Shown here in pieces: positions 43,160 to 53,166 of a stretch of 64,000 nt of DNA. Each line of letters begins with the position of its first letter. Positions within the stretch are counted from its first letter, which is position 1. Both the position numbers and the translations under genes were made by a program. The DNA is from Parvibaculum lavamentivorans DS-1 (GTDB lineage: Bacteria; Pseudomonadota; Alphaproteobacteria; Parvibaculales; Parvibaculaceae): contig NC_009719.1 of assembly GCF_000017565.1 (NCBI RefSeq), forward strand, positions 1,798,001 to 1,862,000. The letters run 5' to 3'. The notes beneath the pieces are model-generated. The model saw nothing but the letters and a program-made list of their open reading frames with translations. It did not search any database and was not told where the DNA came from.

Positions 43160-45316
43160 ATGGCTGACAAGAAGACGCTCAAGGACTGGGAAGCACAGGT
43201 CGCCAAGCAGACCAAAGGTGCGGGTGTGGAATCGCTTGTCTGGCACACGCCCGAGGGCATCGATGTCAAACCGCTCTACACGGCGGAAGATCTCGAGCGG
43301 ATTGCCGGCGAGGGCTATGACACGAACTCGCTTCCGGGTCTTGCCCCCTATACGCGCGGCCCTCAGGCGACGATGTATGCAGGCAGGCCCTGGACCATTC
43401 GCCAATATGCGGGCTTCTCGACAGCGGAAGAGTCCAACGCTTTCTATCGGCGCAATCTGGCTGCGGGGCAGAAGGGGCTTTCCGTCGCCTTCGATCTGGC
43501 GACGCATCGAGGCTATGACAGCGATCATCCGCGCGTTATCGGCGATGTCGGCAAGGCGGGCGTTGCGATCGACAGCGTCGAGGATATGAAAATCCTTTTC
43601 GATCAGATACCGCTCAACGAGATGTCGGTCTCGATGACGATGAACGGTGCAGTGATACCGATCCTCGCCAATTATGTCGTGGCGGCCGAAGAGCAGGGCG
43701 TGAAGCCGGAGGAACTGTCCGGCACCATTCAGAACGACATTCTGAAGGAGTTCATGGTCCGCAACACCTATATCTATCCGCCCGAGCCTTCGATGCGGAT
43801 CATCGCGGACATTATCGGCTTTTGCTCGAAGCATATGCCCAGGTTCAACACGATCTCGATTTCCGGCTATCACATGCAGGAAGCGGGAGCGACGCAGGTG
43901 CAGGAGCTTGCTTTCACGCTTGCCGACGGACGCGAATATGTGCGGGCGGCGCTCGCCGCCGGACTCGATGTCGATGATTTCGCACCGCGTCTTTCGTTTT
44001 TCTTCGCCATCGGCATGAACTTCTTCATGGAAATCGCGAAGCTGCGGGCGGCGCGTTTTCTCTGGGCGCGGATCATGGCCGAGTTCAATCCGAAAGATGT
44101 GAAATCCTCCATGCTGCGCACGCATTGCCAGACTTCGGGCGTGTCGCTTACCGAACAGGACCCATACAACAACGTCATCCGCACGACCGTTGAAGCCATG
44201 GCCGCGGTGCTGGGCGGCACACAGTCGCTCCACACCAATGCGCTTGATGAAGCGATTGCGCTGCCGACCGATTTCTCCGCCCGTATCGCGCGCAACACGC
44301 AGCTCGTCCTGCAGCATGAAACCGGCATCACCAATGTGATCGATCCGCTGGGCGGCTCCTATTACATCGAGAGCCTGACGCATGCCATTGCCACCGAAGC
44401 TTGGAAGCTCATCGAGGAAGTGGAAGAGCTCGGCGGTATGACGAAGGCCGTTGGAACCGGCATGCCGAAGCTCAAGATCGAGGAAGCGGCGGCACGGCGG
44501 CAGGCGAAAGTGGACAAGGGCGAGGAAGTCATTGTCGGCGTTAACAAGTATCGCCCGGCGAAGGAGGATCCGATCGAGATCCTCGACATCGACAATGCGA
44601 AGGTTCTTGCTTCCCAGGTCGCGAGGCTGAAGCATGTGCGCGCCACGCGCGATGAAGCCAAATGCAAGGCGGCGCTCGCGGCGCTTACGGAGGGTGCGCG
44701 CGGCAACGGAAATCTTCTGGCGCTTGCGGTCGATGCGGCGCGCGCGCGCGCAACGGTCGGCGAGATTTCGGATGCGATGGAAGAGGTTTTCGGACGCCAC
44801 CGCGCGGAGATAAAGTCGATTTCGGGCGTTTACGCGCAGGCCTATGAAGGTGATGAGGGCTTCATGCAGATTTCAAAGGAAATCGATGCGTTCGCGGAAG
44901 CGGAAGGAAGGCGGCCTCGCATGCTCGTCGTGAAGATGGGGCAGGACGGACATGATCGCGGTGCCAAGGTTATCGCCACGGCGTTCGCGGATCTCGGCTT
45001 CGACGTCGATGTCGGGCCGCTGTTCCAGACGCCGGAGGAAGCCGCTCGTGACGCCATCGAAAACGACGTCCATGTCATCGGGATCTCGAGCCTTGCGGCC
45101 GGGCACAAGACATTGGTGCCGGCGCTTGCCAAGGCACTGAAAGATGAAGGCGCGGACGACATCCTCATCATTTGCGGCGGTGTCATCCCGCAGCAGGATT
45201 ACGACTTTCTTAAAAAGGCAGGCGCCTCGGCTATCTTCGGCCCGGGGACCAATATTCCGGTTGCCGCGCGCGAAATTCTGGCGCTGATCCGCGAAAAAAG
45301 GCAGCAGGCGGCCTGA
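43160..45316 (+). CDS. scpA: Methylmalonyl-CoA mutase, single-chain type
   Basis: This 718-residue adenosylcobalamin enzyme interconverts (R)-methylmalonyl-CoA and succinyl-CoA. The N-terminal catalytic barrel contains [34 protein letters not shown], split here: the segment starts near residue 83. [14 protein letters not shown] is near 232. The C-terminal B12 domain has [12 protein letters not shown] near 597-608, with the DxHxxG cobalt-ligand His, and [11 protein letters not shown] near 672. It is the catalytic partner of MeaB, encoded 1.6 kb downstream. A dedicated promoter candidate and a terminator flank it. ATG 43160 gives the usual N-terminus; longer in-frame starts run into non-homologous sequence. 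Confidence 0.96.
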   Translation: MADKKTLKDWEAQVAKQTKGAGVESLVWHTPEGIDVKPLYTAEDLERIAGEGYDTNSLPGLAPYTRGPQATMYAGRPWTIRQYAGFSTAEESNAFYRRNLAAGQKGLSVAFDLATHRGYDSDHPRVIGDVGKAGVAIDSVEDMKILFDQIPLNEMSVSMTMNGAVIPILANYVVAAEEQGVKPEELSGTIQNDILKEFMVRNTYIYPPEPSMRIIADIIGFCSKHMPRFNTISISGYHMQEAGATQVQELAFTLADGREYVRAALAAGLDVDDFAPRLSFFFAIGMNFFMEIAKLRAARFLWARIMAEFNPKDVKSSMLRTHCQTSGVSLTEQDPYNNVIRTTVEAMAAVLGGTQSLHTNALDEAIALPTDFSARIARNTQLVLQHETGITNVIDPLGGSYYIESLTHAIATEAWKLIEEVEELGGMTKAVGTGMPKLKIEEAAARRQAKVDKGEEVIVGVNKYRPAKEDPIEILDIDNAKVLASQVARLKHVRATRDEAKCKAALAALTEGARGNGNLLALAVDAARARATVGEISDAMEEVFGRHRAEIKSISGVYAQAYEGDEGFMQISKEIDAFAEAEGRRPRMLVVKMGQDGHDRGAKVIATAFADLGFDVDVGPLFQTPEEAARDAIENDVHVIGISSLAAGHKTLVPALAKALKDEGADDILIICGGVIPQQDYDFLKKAGASAIFGPGTNIPVAAREILALIREKRQQAA

Positions 45317-45350
45317 TCTGCCGGAAAATATAGCGGCGAGATTTTTGCCT

Positions 45351-45397
45351 AAAAAACGGGCTTTGTGTGCGTCAAATGCGCACTTGGCCCGTTTTTT
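45351..45397. terminator. Intrinsic terminator after methylmalonyl-CoA mutase
   Basis: An 11-bp outer stem (AAAAAACGGGC with GCCCGTTTTTT) encloses an inner stem GTGCG/CGCAC and ends in six T. It lies 34 bases after the stop codon and could work in both directions. Confidence 0.9.
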
Positions 45398-45598
45398 ATT
45401 GCAACCGCTTGCACGCATGATTATTCAGCGCCCCACACCCCGGACAAAGATTCGGGTTGGCATTGCACGCGGCGCTCAACGATCTCCGAACTGCCGCCCA
45501 TGGGCTTTGCCAGGCAAGCTGTGCCCTTCCGGATCGGGAACACCGGAAACACGCGGCTGCCGCAAAAGATTCACATATGCGAGATCCGCGGAGGTGCC

Positions 45599-45844
45599 AT
45601 GAGCACCGAAGAAGGTTTGGCGCGCACAAAGCGCCGCCTGGTCGAGGCCGTCGATAGCCGGACGACGAACCAGGATGAGAGGCAGAACGCCTATTACGGC
45701 ATGCTTGCAACGCGGCTGGAAGGGTTGTTGCAGGAGATCGAAACCGCGGGTACTTCGCCGGAGGATGATCTCGTCCAGCGTTTGCGCGCTCTCCATACAG
45801 AAGTGCGGGGACATATCGGCGGTTCCGGCGGAAACGAAAAATAA
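45599..45844 (+). CDS. Small helical protein of unknown function
   Basis: This 81-residue protein contains TEEGLARTKRRLVEAVDSRT and a heptad-rich middle (MLATRLEGLLQEIETAG), ending in a Gly-rich tail. GGAGGTGCC before the ATG is a strong ribosome site. It lies between the mutase terminator and the convergent DUF3108 gene, 3 bp from its stop. I do not recognise a family. Confidence 0.65.
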   Translation: MSTEEGLARTKRRLVEAVDSRTTNQDERQNAYYGMLATRLEGLLQEIETAGTSPEDDLVQRLRALHTEVRGHIGGSGGNEK

Positions 45845-45847
45845 CGC

Positions 45848-46741
45848 TTATTCCGCGATGTTTTCGGAAGGTCCTTCCGCTGTCGCATATTGCTGCAGCT
45901 TCACGACATCGAGAACCGCTCCTCCGATCGGCGTCCTGAGCTGGACGCGGACGGGCATATAGATATTCCTGCCATCGACGCGGGCGAGCCATATCAATGT
46001 ATCGTCGCGCCTTCGCATCATTGTCGTGAACCTCGTCGGTTCCATTCCGGCGCGTGGCGTGACGCGGACCTTGCAGCGCACCGCTTCGCCGCTATAGCCG
46101 TTATCACGCGTGGTGACGGTATCGTTCTTGTCGAAGACAAGCTGAAGGTCGTAGCGCCTCTTGCCATCGAAGACAGGAATTTTCCGGTCGCACGGATTTC
46201 CGTCGGCAATAACGGGAAGCAGGAAAGCACTGACCGGATCGAGAGTGTTTTTTCTTTCGAAGGGCTGGGTCGTCGTGGCCTCCTCCGGCGGCAGCGGTGG
46301 ATCGAAGGTCAGCTCGGGCGTGCCGCTTGCGTCATAGACCATCAGCCTCCGTTTGGTTTCGCTCTTTTCCGTCGCGCTGAAGGTGAAGCGTGTGGGCTGA
46401 AGCTTGTCGTCCGCAATCCGCCCTTCGCTCGTCATGGTCCATCGCGCGTCCCAGACGCGGCTCGGCAGGCCGGCAGAGCCGAGCGAATTCCGCAGCAGAT
46501 AGGCGCTGTCGGTCAGGGTGGCATGCATCGAGCCTTCCGCGAACATCAAGCCACCGACATAGACCGTGTAATCGGCGCGGATATCCGGCACGGGGCCTGT
46601 TTGTGCGGCGGGGGCCGGTGCGGCGGTGCCGGAGGCAATCGCTACCATGCCGCAGACGAGCGCAAGCGCCGCGCCGAGAAATGGCGGCCTTCCTGGCGGG
46701 ATGTGTCGTTTTCTCCCGGATGCATATCGGGTTACGGTCAA
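45848..46741 (-). CDS. DUF3108-family exported protein
   Basis: This 297-residue protein starts at TTG 46741, which follows AAGGAGAGG at good spacing; no ATG is better placed. The N-terminus has a hydrophobic segment LGAALALVCGMVAIASG after basic residues, acting as a signal peptide. The mature part matches DUF3108: DYTVYVGGLMFAEGSM, LMVYDASGTPELTFDPPLPP, and DNGYSGEAVRCKVRV. Such proteins are predicted periplasmic beta-rich proteins of unknown role. It is divergent from meaB with 129 bp between starts. Confidence 0.82.
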   Translation of the reverse strand: MTVTRYASGRKRHIPPGRPPFLGAALALVCGMVAIASGTAAPAPAAQTGPVPDIRADYTVYVGGLMFAEGSMHATLTDSAYLLRNSLGSAGLPSRVWDARWTMTSEGRIADDKLQPTRFTFSATEKSETKRRLMVYDASGTPELTFDPPLPPEEATTTQPFERKNTLDPVSAFLLPVIADGNPCDRKIPVFDGKRRYDLQLVFDKNDTVTTRDNGYSGEAVRCKVRVTPRAGMEPTRFTTMMRRRDDTLIWLARVDGRNIYMPVRVQLRTPIGGAVLDVVKLQQYATAEGPSENIAE

Positions 46742-46870
46742 GGATCGCCTCTCCTTCTCCGCAGGGCCAAATCCGCTCCATCTTGAGATGCGCAATCTGA
46801 ATCTGAACCGAACGGCTCCGGTTGCACGGGGCTGGACGAGGCCAATAAGCCCAAGTATGCAACTGGTAGG

Positions 46871-47911
46871 ATGAGCGGAACAGAGAAAAAGCTGGCAGAG
46901 CGCCGTGCCTTCAATCGCGCCACACCGGATGCCGGTGCGCTTGCGCAGGGCATTCGCGCGGGCGTCAGGACGGCGCTTGCGCGCGGCATCACGCTGGTGG
47001 AGTCCTCCCGGCCCGACCATCAGAAAGTTGCCCAGGCATTGCTTGCCGAGCTTCTGCCGGAGACGGGCAAGGCCATCCGGCTTGGCCTGTCGGGCGCGCC
47101 CGGCGTTGGCAAATCGACATTTACCGAGGCTTTCGGCCAGTTTCTGACGGGCAGGGGGCACAAGGTCGCCGTACTTGCAATCGACCCCTCATCCGCCCGC
47201 ACGGGCGGTTCGATTCTCGGCGACAAGACCCGCATGGAGCTTCTGGCGCGCGATCCCAACGCCTTTATCCGGCCCTCGCCCTCCGGCGGCACACTGGGCG
47301 GCGTGGCACGGCGCACGCGCGAGGCGATGCTTCTCACGGAAGCCGCCGGTTATGACGTGATCATGATTGAGACGGTGGGCGTCGGCCAGTCGGAGACGGC
47401 GGTGGCCGATATGGTCGATATGTTTGTGCTCCTGCTGTCGCCCGGCGGCGGCGACGAGCTGCAGGGCATCAAACGCGGCATTATGGAGCTTGCCGATCTC
47501 ATCGTCGTCAACAAGGCCGATGGCGACCTCATTCCAGCCGCCCGCCGCGCGCAAATGGAATACAAGACCGCTCTCCATCTGATGCGGCCGAAAAGTGCCG
47601 CCTGGCAGCCGCATGTGCTGCTTGCCTCCGCGCTGAAGGGGGAGGGGCTCTCCGAGGTCTGGGAAGCGGCCCAGAGCCATCATGAGGCGCTTTCCGGCGC
47701 GGGAGAGCTTACCCGGCTCCGGGCGGCCCAGGCGCGCGCCTGGATGTGGACGGAGATCCGCGAGGGCCTGCTCGGGGCCCTGAAGGCCGATCCGAAGGCC
47801 GCCAAACTCCTCCCCGAACTGGAGCGCGAGGTGGCCGAAGGCCTGACCACCCCGACGGCAGCCGCGCGGCGGCTCCTCGACCTTGTCGTCGGCGGGCAAA
47901 AAGGGGCCTGA
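46871..47911 (+). CDS. meaB: Methylmalonyl-CoA mutase-associated GTPase MeaB/ArgK
   Basis: This 346-residue G3E GTPase has Walker [10 protein letters not shown] near residues 75-83, [21 protein letters not shown] near 104-124, the Walker B/G3 region [19 protein letters not shown] near 163-181 and the NKAD base motif near 213. MeaB loads and protects the B12 cofactor of methylmalonyl-CoA mutase, whose gene is 1.6 kb upstream on the same strand. The two are separated by the small helical gene and DUF3108, so they are probably not one transcript. Confidence 0.95.
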   Translation: MSGTEKKLAERRAFNRATPDAGALAQGIRAGVRTALARGITLVESSRPDHQKVAQALLAELLPETGKAIRLGLSGAPGVGKSTFTEAFGQFLTGRGHKVAVLAIDPSSARTGGSILGDKTRMELLARDPNAFIRPSPSGGTLGGVARRTREAMLLTEAAGYDVIMIETVGVGQSETAVADMVDMFVLLLSPGGGDELQGIKRGIMELADLIVVNKADGDLIPAARRAQMEYKTALHLMRPKSAAWQPHVLLASALKGEGLSEVWEAAQSHHEALSGAGELTRLRAAQARAWMWTEIREGLLGALKADPKAAKLLPELEREVAEGLTTPTAAARRLLDLVVGGQKGA

Positions 47912-47928
47912 CGGGCCCTTATCGGCCC

Positions 47929-47957
47929 TTGACGTGCCCTCATGGGCCTTTTATACG
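47929..47957 (+). promoter_or_regulatory. Sigma-70-like promoter of rpmB
   Basis: TTGACG (47929-47934) and TATACG (47952-47957) are spaced by exactly 17 bp, 66 bp before the rpmB ATG. The hexamers match the consensus well. Confidence 0.7.
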
Positions 47958-48022
47958 TGCCCGCCTGTCAGGGCTGCGCGGGAGACTGCGGCGGCCCCAC
48001 CGATTTTATAAAGGAAGTCCCT

Positions 48023-48313
48023 ATGTCCCGCCGTTGCGAACTCTCCGGCAAGGCCGTGATGTCCGGCAACAATGTGAGCCATGCGAACCGCAAGACGCGC
48101 CGCCGGTTCCTGCCGAACCTGTGCCAGGTGACGCTGATCAGCGACGCCCTTGGCCGTCAGTTCAGCCTCCGCGTCTCGGCCCATGCGCTCCGTTCGGTCG
48201 AGCATAATGGCGGGCTTGATCCCTTCCTGCTCAAGGCGTCGGATGCGCAGCTTTCCTCGCGCGCGCTGAAGCTGAAGCGGGCGATCGAAAAGGTTCAGGC
48301 CGTCGCTGCCTGA
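48023..48313 (+). CDS. rpmB: 50S ribosomal protein L28
   Basis: This 96-residue protein begins [20 protein letters not shown] and contains [12 protein letters not shown], the L28 signature. It is a component of the large ribosomal subunit. GGAAGTCC precedes ATG 48023. Its own promoter and terminator make it monocistronic. Confidence 0.97.
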   Translation: MSRRCELSGKAVMSGNNVSHANRKTRRRFLPNLCQVTLISDALGRQFSLRVSAHALRSVEHNGGLDPFLLKASDAQLSSRALKLKRAIEKVQAVAA

Positions 48314-48338
48314 GGCTCTTTTCTGCGGAACGGATTGG

Positions 48339-48365
48339 AAAGGCGGTCTTTCGGGCCGCCTTTTT
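48339..48365 (+). terminator. Intrinsic terminator of rpmB
   Basis: An 8-bp stem AAAGGCGG with CCGCCTTT encloses a 9-base loop and continues into TTTTT at 48361-48365. It starts 26 bases after the stop. Confidence 0.88.
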
Positions 48366-48468
48366 CTTTGTGCGGATTATTTACCCCATTTGTAAAAATG
48401 CGATCCGCGGGCTTTCGAGCCTGAAGGCGCGCCGCTAAGCTGCGTGGAGTTTTTGTCGGGGGCGTATC

Positions 48469-49149
48469 ATGCTTGATAGGGGTGTCGACCGGATACCGGT
48501 CAGACGTGCGGGCTTTATATCCCGTGTCGTGACGTCGATTGTCCGGCTGATCCTGCCCGTTATCGCGCTTTGCGCCGCTTTCGCGCTTTCATTCTGCTTG
48601 CGCGACATGCGTGTGCCGGAACTCGCCATTCTCTCCGAAATAGATCCGATTCTGGATCCTTCCGATTGGGCGAACTGGGGCTTTCTCGTTCTGCCCGTCG
48701 TGTTCTTCATCCTGAACCTGACCAGCCGGCGCTACGGCGCGGCACTCGCGCTCACCGCCGCCCTCCTCGCCTGGCTGGCTCTCGGCGGCGCGCTTTTCTG
48801 GGCGCTTCGCGAGGGGCTGATCGGCGACTTTCAGGAAGCGATCGCGCCTTATGCCGTCGCGGCCTCGTTTGTCGGCGCGATGGCCGTGGCGCAGCTTGTG
48901 AACATTCTCTTCTTCGACTGGCTGCGCGGCATCCCTTGGTGGAAGGCGCCCTTCTTCGCGGCTCTCGCCGGCGGCGTGGTGTTCGCCATTGTCTTCAATA
49001 CGCGCCCGGCGCTCGTCTGGGACAGCGAGCTCGGTGCGCGGCTCGCCGTCGAAAGTCTCATCCATTTCAGTTGGGCGCTGGCGCAGCTCCTGCCGACGGC
49101 GATACTGCGCCGGACGATCCGTCCTTTGCCGGGCTTTGGGGGAGCGTAA
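48469..49149 (+). CDS. Multi-pass membrane protein, VUT/YhhQ-like
   Basis: This 226-residue protein has about six hydrophobic segments. DWANWGFLVLPVVFFILNLT, followed by SRRYGAALA, resembles the conserved W-G and D/N-L-T-x-R-x-x-G segment of the VUT family (YhhQ queuosine-precursor transporters). AASFVGAMAVAQLVNILFFD then WWKAPFFAAL also align by eye. Transport of a 7-deazaguanine precursor is therefore plausible but not shown. Its last 83 bases overlap the 3' end of the phytase-like gene on the other strand. Confidence 0.65.
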   Translation: MLDRGVDRIPVRRAGFISRVVTSIVRLILPVIALCAAFALSFCLRDMRVPELAILSEIDPILDPSDWANWGFLVLPVVFFILNLTSRRYGAALALTAALLAWLALGGALFWALREGLIGDFQEAIAPYAVAASFVGAMAVAQLVNILFFDWLRGIPWWKAPFFAALAGGVVFAIVFNTRPALVWDSELGARLAVESLIHFSWALAQLLPTAILRRTIRPLPGFGGA

Positions 49150-50224
49150 GCGTTCCCTCTGCCGGTGCGAGTTTCGGCGTCTCCGCCTTCAGCCGGAACA
49201 TGAGCAGCAAGGTCCGCTGCAGCGGATTGAAGTTGTCGTCCGATATCATGTAGAGGAGCAAATCGCCGTTCCCGTCTTCGCGGACGGCGAGCCCTTCCAT
49301 ATTGTCGATCGAATAGCGCTGGCCGACATCGATCAGCACCTCGCCATCGACCACGGCATCCTCCTTGATGTCCTCGCCGCGTATCAGCCGCAACTGCATG
49401 CCCACGCCCGCGAGCATCGAGAAGCGGCGCTCCAGCAGCAGCAGGTCGCCGTTCGGCAGAAGCGCCGCGTCGGTCGGCTTGTAGGGTTCGCGCTGCTTCA
49501 CAGCGAAGCGGGAAATCTTTCTGCCATCCGCGATGAAAGCCTTTATGTGGCCGCGCGGATCGAGCGAATCTTCCGTGATTGCCAGAATGCGCGGCGCCCG
49601 GTCCGGCGCCGAGGGAGGCAGGAGTTCGAGAGATTCGATGCCGCCATTCGGATTGAGGCGGCCGAAATGCCGTTGCGTCAGCAATTGTTCGGGCCGCGCG
49701 GCGAAGCCTTCATTGGCGAGATCGTAGCGCCAGATGCGATGAGCCCGCTCGAAGCCGACATAGGCATCGCCGATCAGCGGATCGCCGGGGCCCACATCGA
49801 GCACGAGGCTTTCGGCGTCGCCCAGCGCCTTTCCGGCCAGAGGTTCTCCGTCGAGGCCGAGCATGGGCGCGATCCGCCCCTCCGCCATACCCGACAGCCG
49901 CCCGCGCTCATCGTATAGAAGCATCGCGCTGAACCAGCGGCCTTCATCGGAAACGGAAAGCAATGTCGTGCCGTCGCCGCTGACGGCGAGGCCGGACCAG
50001 CCGCCGAACTCCTTGAGCGGCGAGGTTATCGCGATGCCGCCCGCCCAGGTCAGCTTGCCGGCTTGGGTCTCCGCCCGGTCGTCGGGGTTCCAGAGCAGCG
50101 GCTTTGTGGAAAGCTCGATAGCCCCGGGCGTGGCCTGTGCGCCAGCAAGCGGTCCGCCCGCCAGCAAGGCCGCAAGTGCGGCGCATATGAAAAGACGGCG
50201 GGCAACCTGGCCGGGTGTACGCAA
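49067..50224 (-). CDS. Exported esterase-like/phytase-like beta-propeller protein
   Basis: This 385-residue protein has a signal peptide (RRLFICAALAALLAGGPLAGAQA). The mature part carries GGWSGLAVSGDGTTLLSVSDEGRW near residues 73-96, NGGIESLELLPP near 193 and YSIDNMEGLAVREDGNGDLLLYMISDDN near 305-332, which match the esterase-like activity of phytase family. These are predicted six-bladed propellers in the periplasm; the substrate is unknown. TTG 50224 is the likely start, with AAAGG upstream; no in-frame ATG gives a complete signal peptide. It overlaps the VUT-like gene by 83 bp, tail to tail. Confidence 0.82.
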   Translation of the reverse strand: MRTPGQVARRLFICAALAALLAGGPLAGAQATPGAIELSTKPLLWNPDDRAETQAGKLTWAGGIAITSPLKEFGGWSGLAVSGDGTTLLSVSDEGRWFSAMLLYDERGRLSGMAEGRIAPMLGLDGEPLAGKALGDAESLVLDVGPGDPLIGDAYVGFERAHRIWRYDLANEGFAARPEQLLTQRHFGRLNPNGGIESLELLPPSAPDRAPRILAITEDSLDPRGHIKAFIADGRKISRFAVKQREPYKPTDAALLPNGDLLLLERRFSMLAGVGMQLRLIRGEDIKEDAVVDGEVLIDVGQRYSIDNMEGLAVREDGNGDLLLYMISDDNFNPLQRTLLLMFRLKAETPKLAPAEGTLTLPQSPAKDGSSGAVSPSAGAAPAPN

Positions 50225-50346
50225 TTCGACATACCTTTCTGCTTCCGGAAAGCCGCCCCGCCCGCTTTCAGCGGCAAAGGCTTGTCCGGTGCGGCATCAT
50301 ATCGGCGTATGTCTCATGCACAAGAGAAGCGCGACGAAGCCCGCTC

Positions 50347-51774
50347 TCAAACAGGCAGGAGCGGCAAGGATTTACCGAGCACCAGCTTTTCGCGGCGGAG
50401 CCAGCGATAAAGCATCATGGCCGAGACGGCAGCGAGGCCGATGGCGAGGCCGAACCAGATGCCGACGCCTTTCAGGTCGAGAGGAAAGGCGAGGATCACA
50501 CCGAGGCTGAGGCCGATCACCCAATAGCCAAGCGCGGCATAGACCATCGGCATCTTCGTGTCGCGCAGCCCGCGCAACATCCCGGCCGCAATCGATTGCG
50601 CGCCGTCGAAGACCTGAAAAAGGGCCGCTATGGCGAGAAAGGAAACCGCGAGCCGCACGACTTCCGCATTCGCCGGCGCGTCGCGATCGAGGAAAACGCC
50701 GATCAGCGCATGCGGAAAGAGGATCATGAGCAAAGCCATGCTCGCCATAAACGTCACACCCATGACAAAGGGCGTCCAACCGGCGCGCATGACCGCGTCG
50801 CGGTCCCCCGCGCCATAGGCCCTGCCGACGCGCACGGTCACGGCTTGTGAAAAGCCGAGCGGCACCATGAAGGAAATCGCGGCGATCTGCAGCGCAATCG
50901 AATGGGCGGCCAGCGCCGTTGTGCCGAATAATCCCATCAGCAGCACAGCGGCATTGAAGACGAGCACCTCGAAGGCAAGCGTCATGCCGATGGGCAGGCC
51001 AAGCCGCCACAACTCGCCATAGCGCGGCCAGTCGGCGCGCCAGAAGCGGCCAAACAGATGGTAGCGGCTGAATTGCCGGTCGGAGAGGATGACCGTGGCG
51101 AGTGCGCCCAGCATGAAAAAGCCGGTGATGACGCTGCCCACGCCGGCGCCGACAAGACCGAGCGCCGGCATGCCGAGATTGCCGAACATCAGGCACCAGT
51201 TCGCAAAGGCGTTGAAGGGAATGGCGAGTATGCCGATCGCAAGGGCCCAGCGCGGACGGTTGAGCGTCGAGATAAAAATGCGCAGCACGACAAAAAGGAA
51301 AGTCGGAAACAACGCCCATTGCATGGCGCCCGTGTAGGACGCGGCCTGCACGGCGAGATGCGGCTCCTGACCGAGTGTCACGAGAAGAATTTCAGTCTGC
51401 GAAAGGATCAGCCAGAAGGGCACGCAGATAGTCGCGGCGGTCCAGAAGGCCTGGCGCACGGTGCGGCGCACGTCGCGCACCGAATGGCTGCGGCGGCCGA
51501 GTTCGGATGCGATCATGGGGGCGGCGGCCGTCATGATGCCGATGCCGAAGATCATCAGTGCAAAATAGAGGTTGGAGCCGAGCGCGCCTGCCGCCAGCGC
51601 GTTGGGGCCCAGCCACCCCATCATCACGACATCGGTGGCGTTGATCGCGACCTGTGCCAGATTGGCCGCGATCAGCGGCAGCGCCAGGGCAAGCGTCGCC
51701 CTTGTCTCCGTCTTCCAGAGATGCCGGTCCGTTCTGAATTGGGCGAGCGCGGCTTGCATGATGTGCGGCTTCAT
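50347..51774 (-). CDS. MATE-family efflux transporter (NorM-like)
   Basis: This 475-residue protein has twelve predicted hydrophobic segments in two halves. The N-terminal half has LALPLIAANLAQVAINATDVVMMGWLG, split at residues 29-55; the second half has PIGMTLAFEVLVFNAAVLLMG. It exports cationic compounds in exchange for H+ or Na+ across the inner membrane. ATG 51774 has a weak ribosome site; ATG 51759 is also in frame. It is not overlapping with the MFS gene 58 bp upstream, but both point the same way. Confidence 0.92.
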   Translation of the reverse strand: MKPHIMQAALAQFRTDRHLWKTETRATLALALPLIAANLAQVAINATDVVMMGWLGPNALAAGALGSNLYFALMIFGIGIMTAAAPMIASELGRRSHSVRDVRRTVRQAFWTAATICVPFWLILSQTEILLVTLGQEPHLAVQAASYTGAMQWALFPTFLFVVLRIFISTLNRPRWALAIGILAIPFNAFANWCLMFGNLGMPALGLVGAGVGSVITGFFMLGALATVILSDRQFSRYHLFGRFWRADWPRYGELWRLGLPIGMTLAFEVLVFNAAVLLMGLFGTTALAAHSIALQIAAISFMVPLGFSQAVTVRVGRAYGAGDRDAVMRAGWTPFVMGVTFMASMALLMILFPHALIGVFLDRDAPANAEVVRLAVSFLAIAALFQVFDGAQSIAAGMLRGLRDTKMPMVYAALGYWVIGLSLGVILAFPLDLKGVGIWFGLAIGLAAVSAMMLYRWLRREKLVLGKSLPLLPV

Positions 51775-51832
51775 TTGTCAAAAGAAAAGCCGCGCAGATT
51801 ATTCCCCTTACCGGGAAGCTCAAGCGGTATTT

Positions 51833-53014
51833 TCAGTCCACGTTGTATTTTCTCGCGCGCAGGCGCGCCACGATGGGAAAGGGCAGATAGGCAAGAAAGA
51901 TCAGCAGTATCGCCGCAATCAGGCCATGCGGGTCCCATAGCTGCATGGCAGCGCCGGAAAGAGGGGCGCCGACAAGCGCGCCCGTGCCCCACATGGCGGT
52001 CGTAAAGGCGCTTGCGCCTGCGAGCTCCGAGCCGCGAAAGCGTTCGCCGACCAGCACCATGCCAAGTGTGAAGATGCCATTCGCAAAGCCGACCACGACG
52101 AAAAGCGCGATGGCGGTCGCGACAAAGCCGGGCAGGGCGAAGGGCAGGATGAGATAGCCGGCCAGCGTGGCAATCACGAGACCGATCATCAGGTTCAGAC
52201 GATTGATCCTGTCGGCGACGGCCCCGATGAGCGGCTGCATAACGATTGCGCCCAGCGCCGCGACGGTCAGAAGGACGAGGCTTGCTTCTTCCGCCATGCC
52301 GGACCGGATGGCGTAGAGCGGGAAGAAGGTGACGAGCGACTCTTCGGCCGCCGCAAAAAAGAAATTCACCAGCAAGGCAGCGGGCGCGATCAGCAGGAGA
52401 CGCCACATCGCAGAAGGCTTGTCCGTTGCTTCAAAATGATTCCGGCTTCTATCGGCGGTCGCGACGATGGCGGCGGCGGCAATCATCAGCCCTGCACCGA
52501 TGAAGAAGGGCGCGACATCGGTCCCGACCAGCACGAGCGTTGTCGGTCCGAGGGCAAAGCCCGCGGCTGCGGCGGCGCCGTAAAGCCCGATGATGCGGCC
52601 TCGGCGTTCTTCGCTGGCGAGGGAATTTATCCATGCCTCGCTGGTCGCCCAGAGAAGCGTTCCGGCGGAGCCCAGCAGGAAGCGAAGAGGAAACCAGGCG
52701 AGAAGATTGGCGTAGAGGCCCATCAAGGCGAACGAGACGCCGGCCAGCAGCAGGCCCGCCATCATCACATTGGCGGGGCCGAAATGGCGCATGATGCGCG
52801 GCGCGAAAGGCGAAATCAGAAAAACGGGTGCGGCCTGCGCGGCGGTGGAAAGGCCGATCATGCCGGGTTCGACGCCCTGCCGCGCCAGAATGAGCGCTGT
52901 CAGCGGAAAGGCGATGCCCATCGACAGGTTGACCATCCCCATTGAAATGATGGCTGCCCCGAGGCTTCGCTTGTGGCGTGGCTGGATAGGCGAGAGGGAA
53001 ACAAGTGGAGACAT
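51833..53014 (-). CDS. MFS transporter
   Basis: This 393-residue protein has twelve hydrophobic segments. The motif A-like LLGSAGTLLWATSEAWINSLASEERRGRIIGLYGAAAAAG lies near 105-145; the segment EERRGRIIGLYG is typical of the YcaD/DHA1-type group. A second-half loop has GAVADRINRLN. It probably exports a small toxic compound. ATG 53014 follows GGAG at 10 bp; the TTG at 53029 is not favoured. It is divergent from a SufR-like regulator, with a palindrome-rich AT-rich gap of 152 bp. Confidence 0.9.
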   Translation of the reverse strand: MSPLVSLSPIQPRHKRSLGAAIISMGMVNLSMGIAFPLTALILARQGVEPGMIGLSTAAQAAPVFLISPFAPRIMRHFGPANVMMAGLLLAGVSFALMGLYANLLAWFPLRFLLGSAGTLLWATSEAWINSLASEERRGRIIGLYGAAAAAGFALGPTTLVLVGTDVAPFFIGAGLMIAAAAIVATADRSRNHFEATDKPSAMWRLLLIAPAALLVNFFFAAAEESLVTFFPLYAIRSGMAEEASLVLLTVAALGAIVMQPLIGAVADRINRLNLMIGLVIATLAGYLILPFALPGFVATAIALFVVVGFANGIFTLGMVLVGERFRGSELAGASAFTTAMWGTGALVGAPLSGAAMQLWDPHGLIAAILLIFLAYLPFPIVARLRARKYNVD

Positions 53015-53166
53015 CTGTAGCTTCTCCAAAGGAACTTCAAAATAAATAAACTATATAGATTATAAATTAAACAGATATTTTTCTCCTCCAGTAACCCATT
53101 GATTTTCATTGATTATTTTATAATCATAGTTGTTGATAAAATGAGAGGATCAGCTAAAATCTCATC
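53015..53166. promoter_or_regulatory. AT-rich divergent promoter region with palindromes
   Basis: This 152-bp gap is strikingly AT-rich in a GC-rich genome. A perfect palindrome TGATTAT-TTT-ATAATCA lies at 53110-53126. The word GATTATAAA at 53058-53066 recurs in reverse orientation as TTTATAATC at 53117-53125. This looks like two regulator-binding sites about 60 bp apart. Confidence 0.55.
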
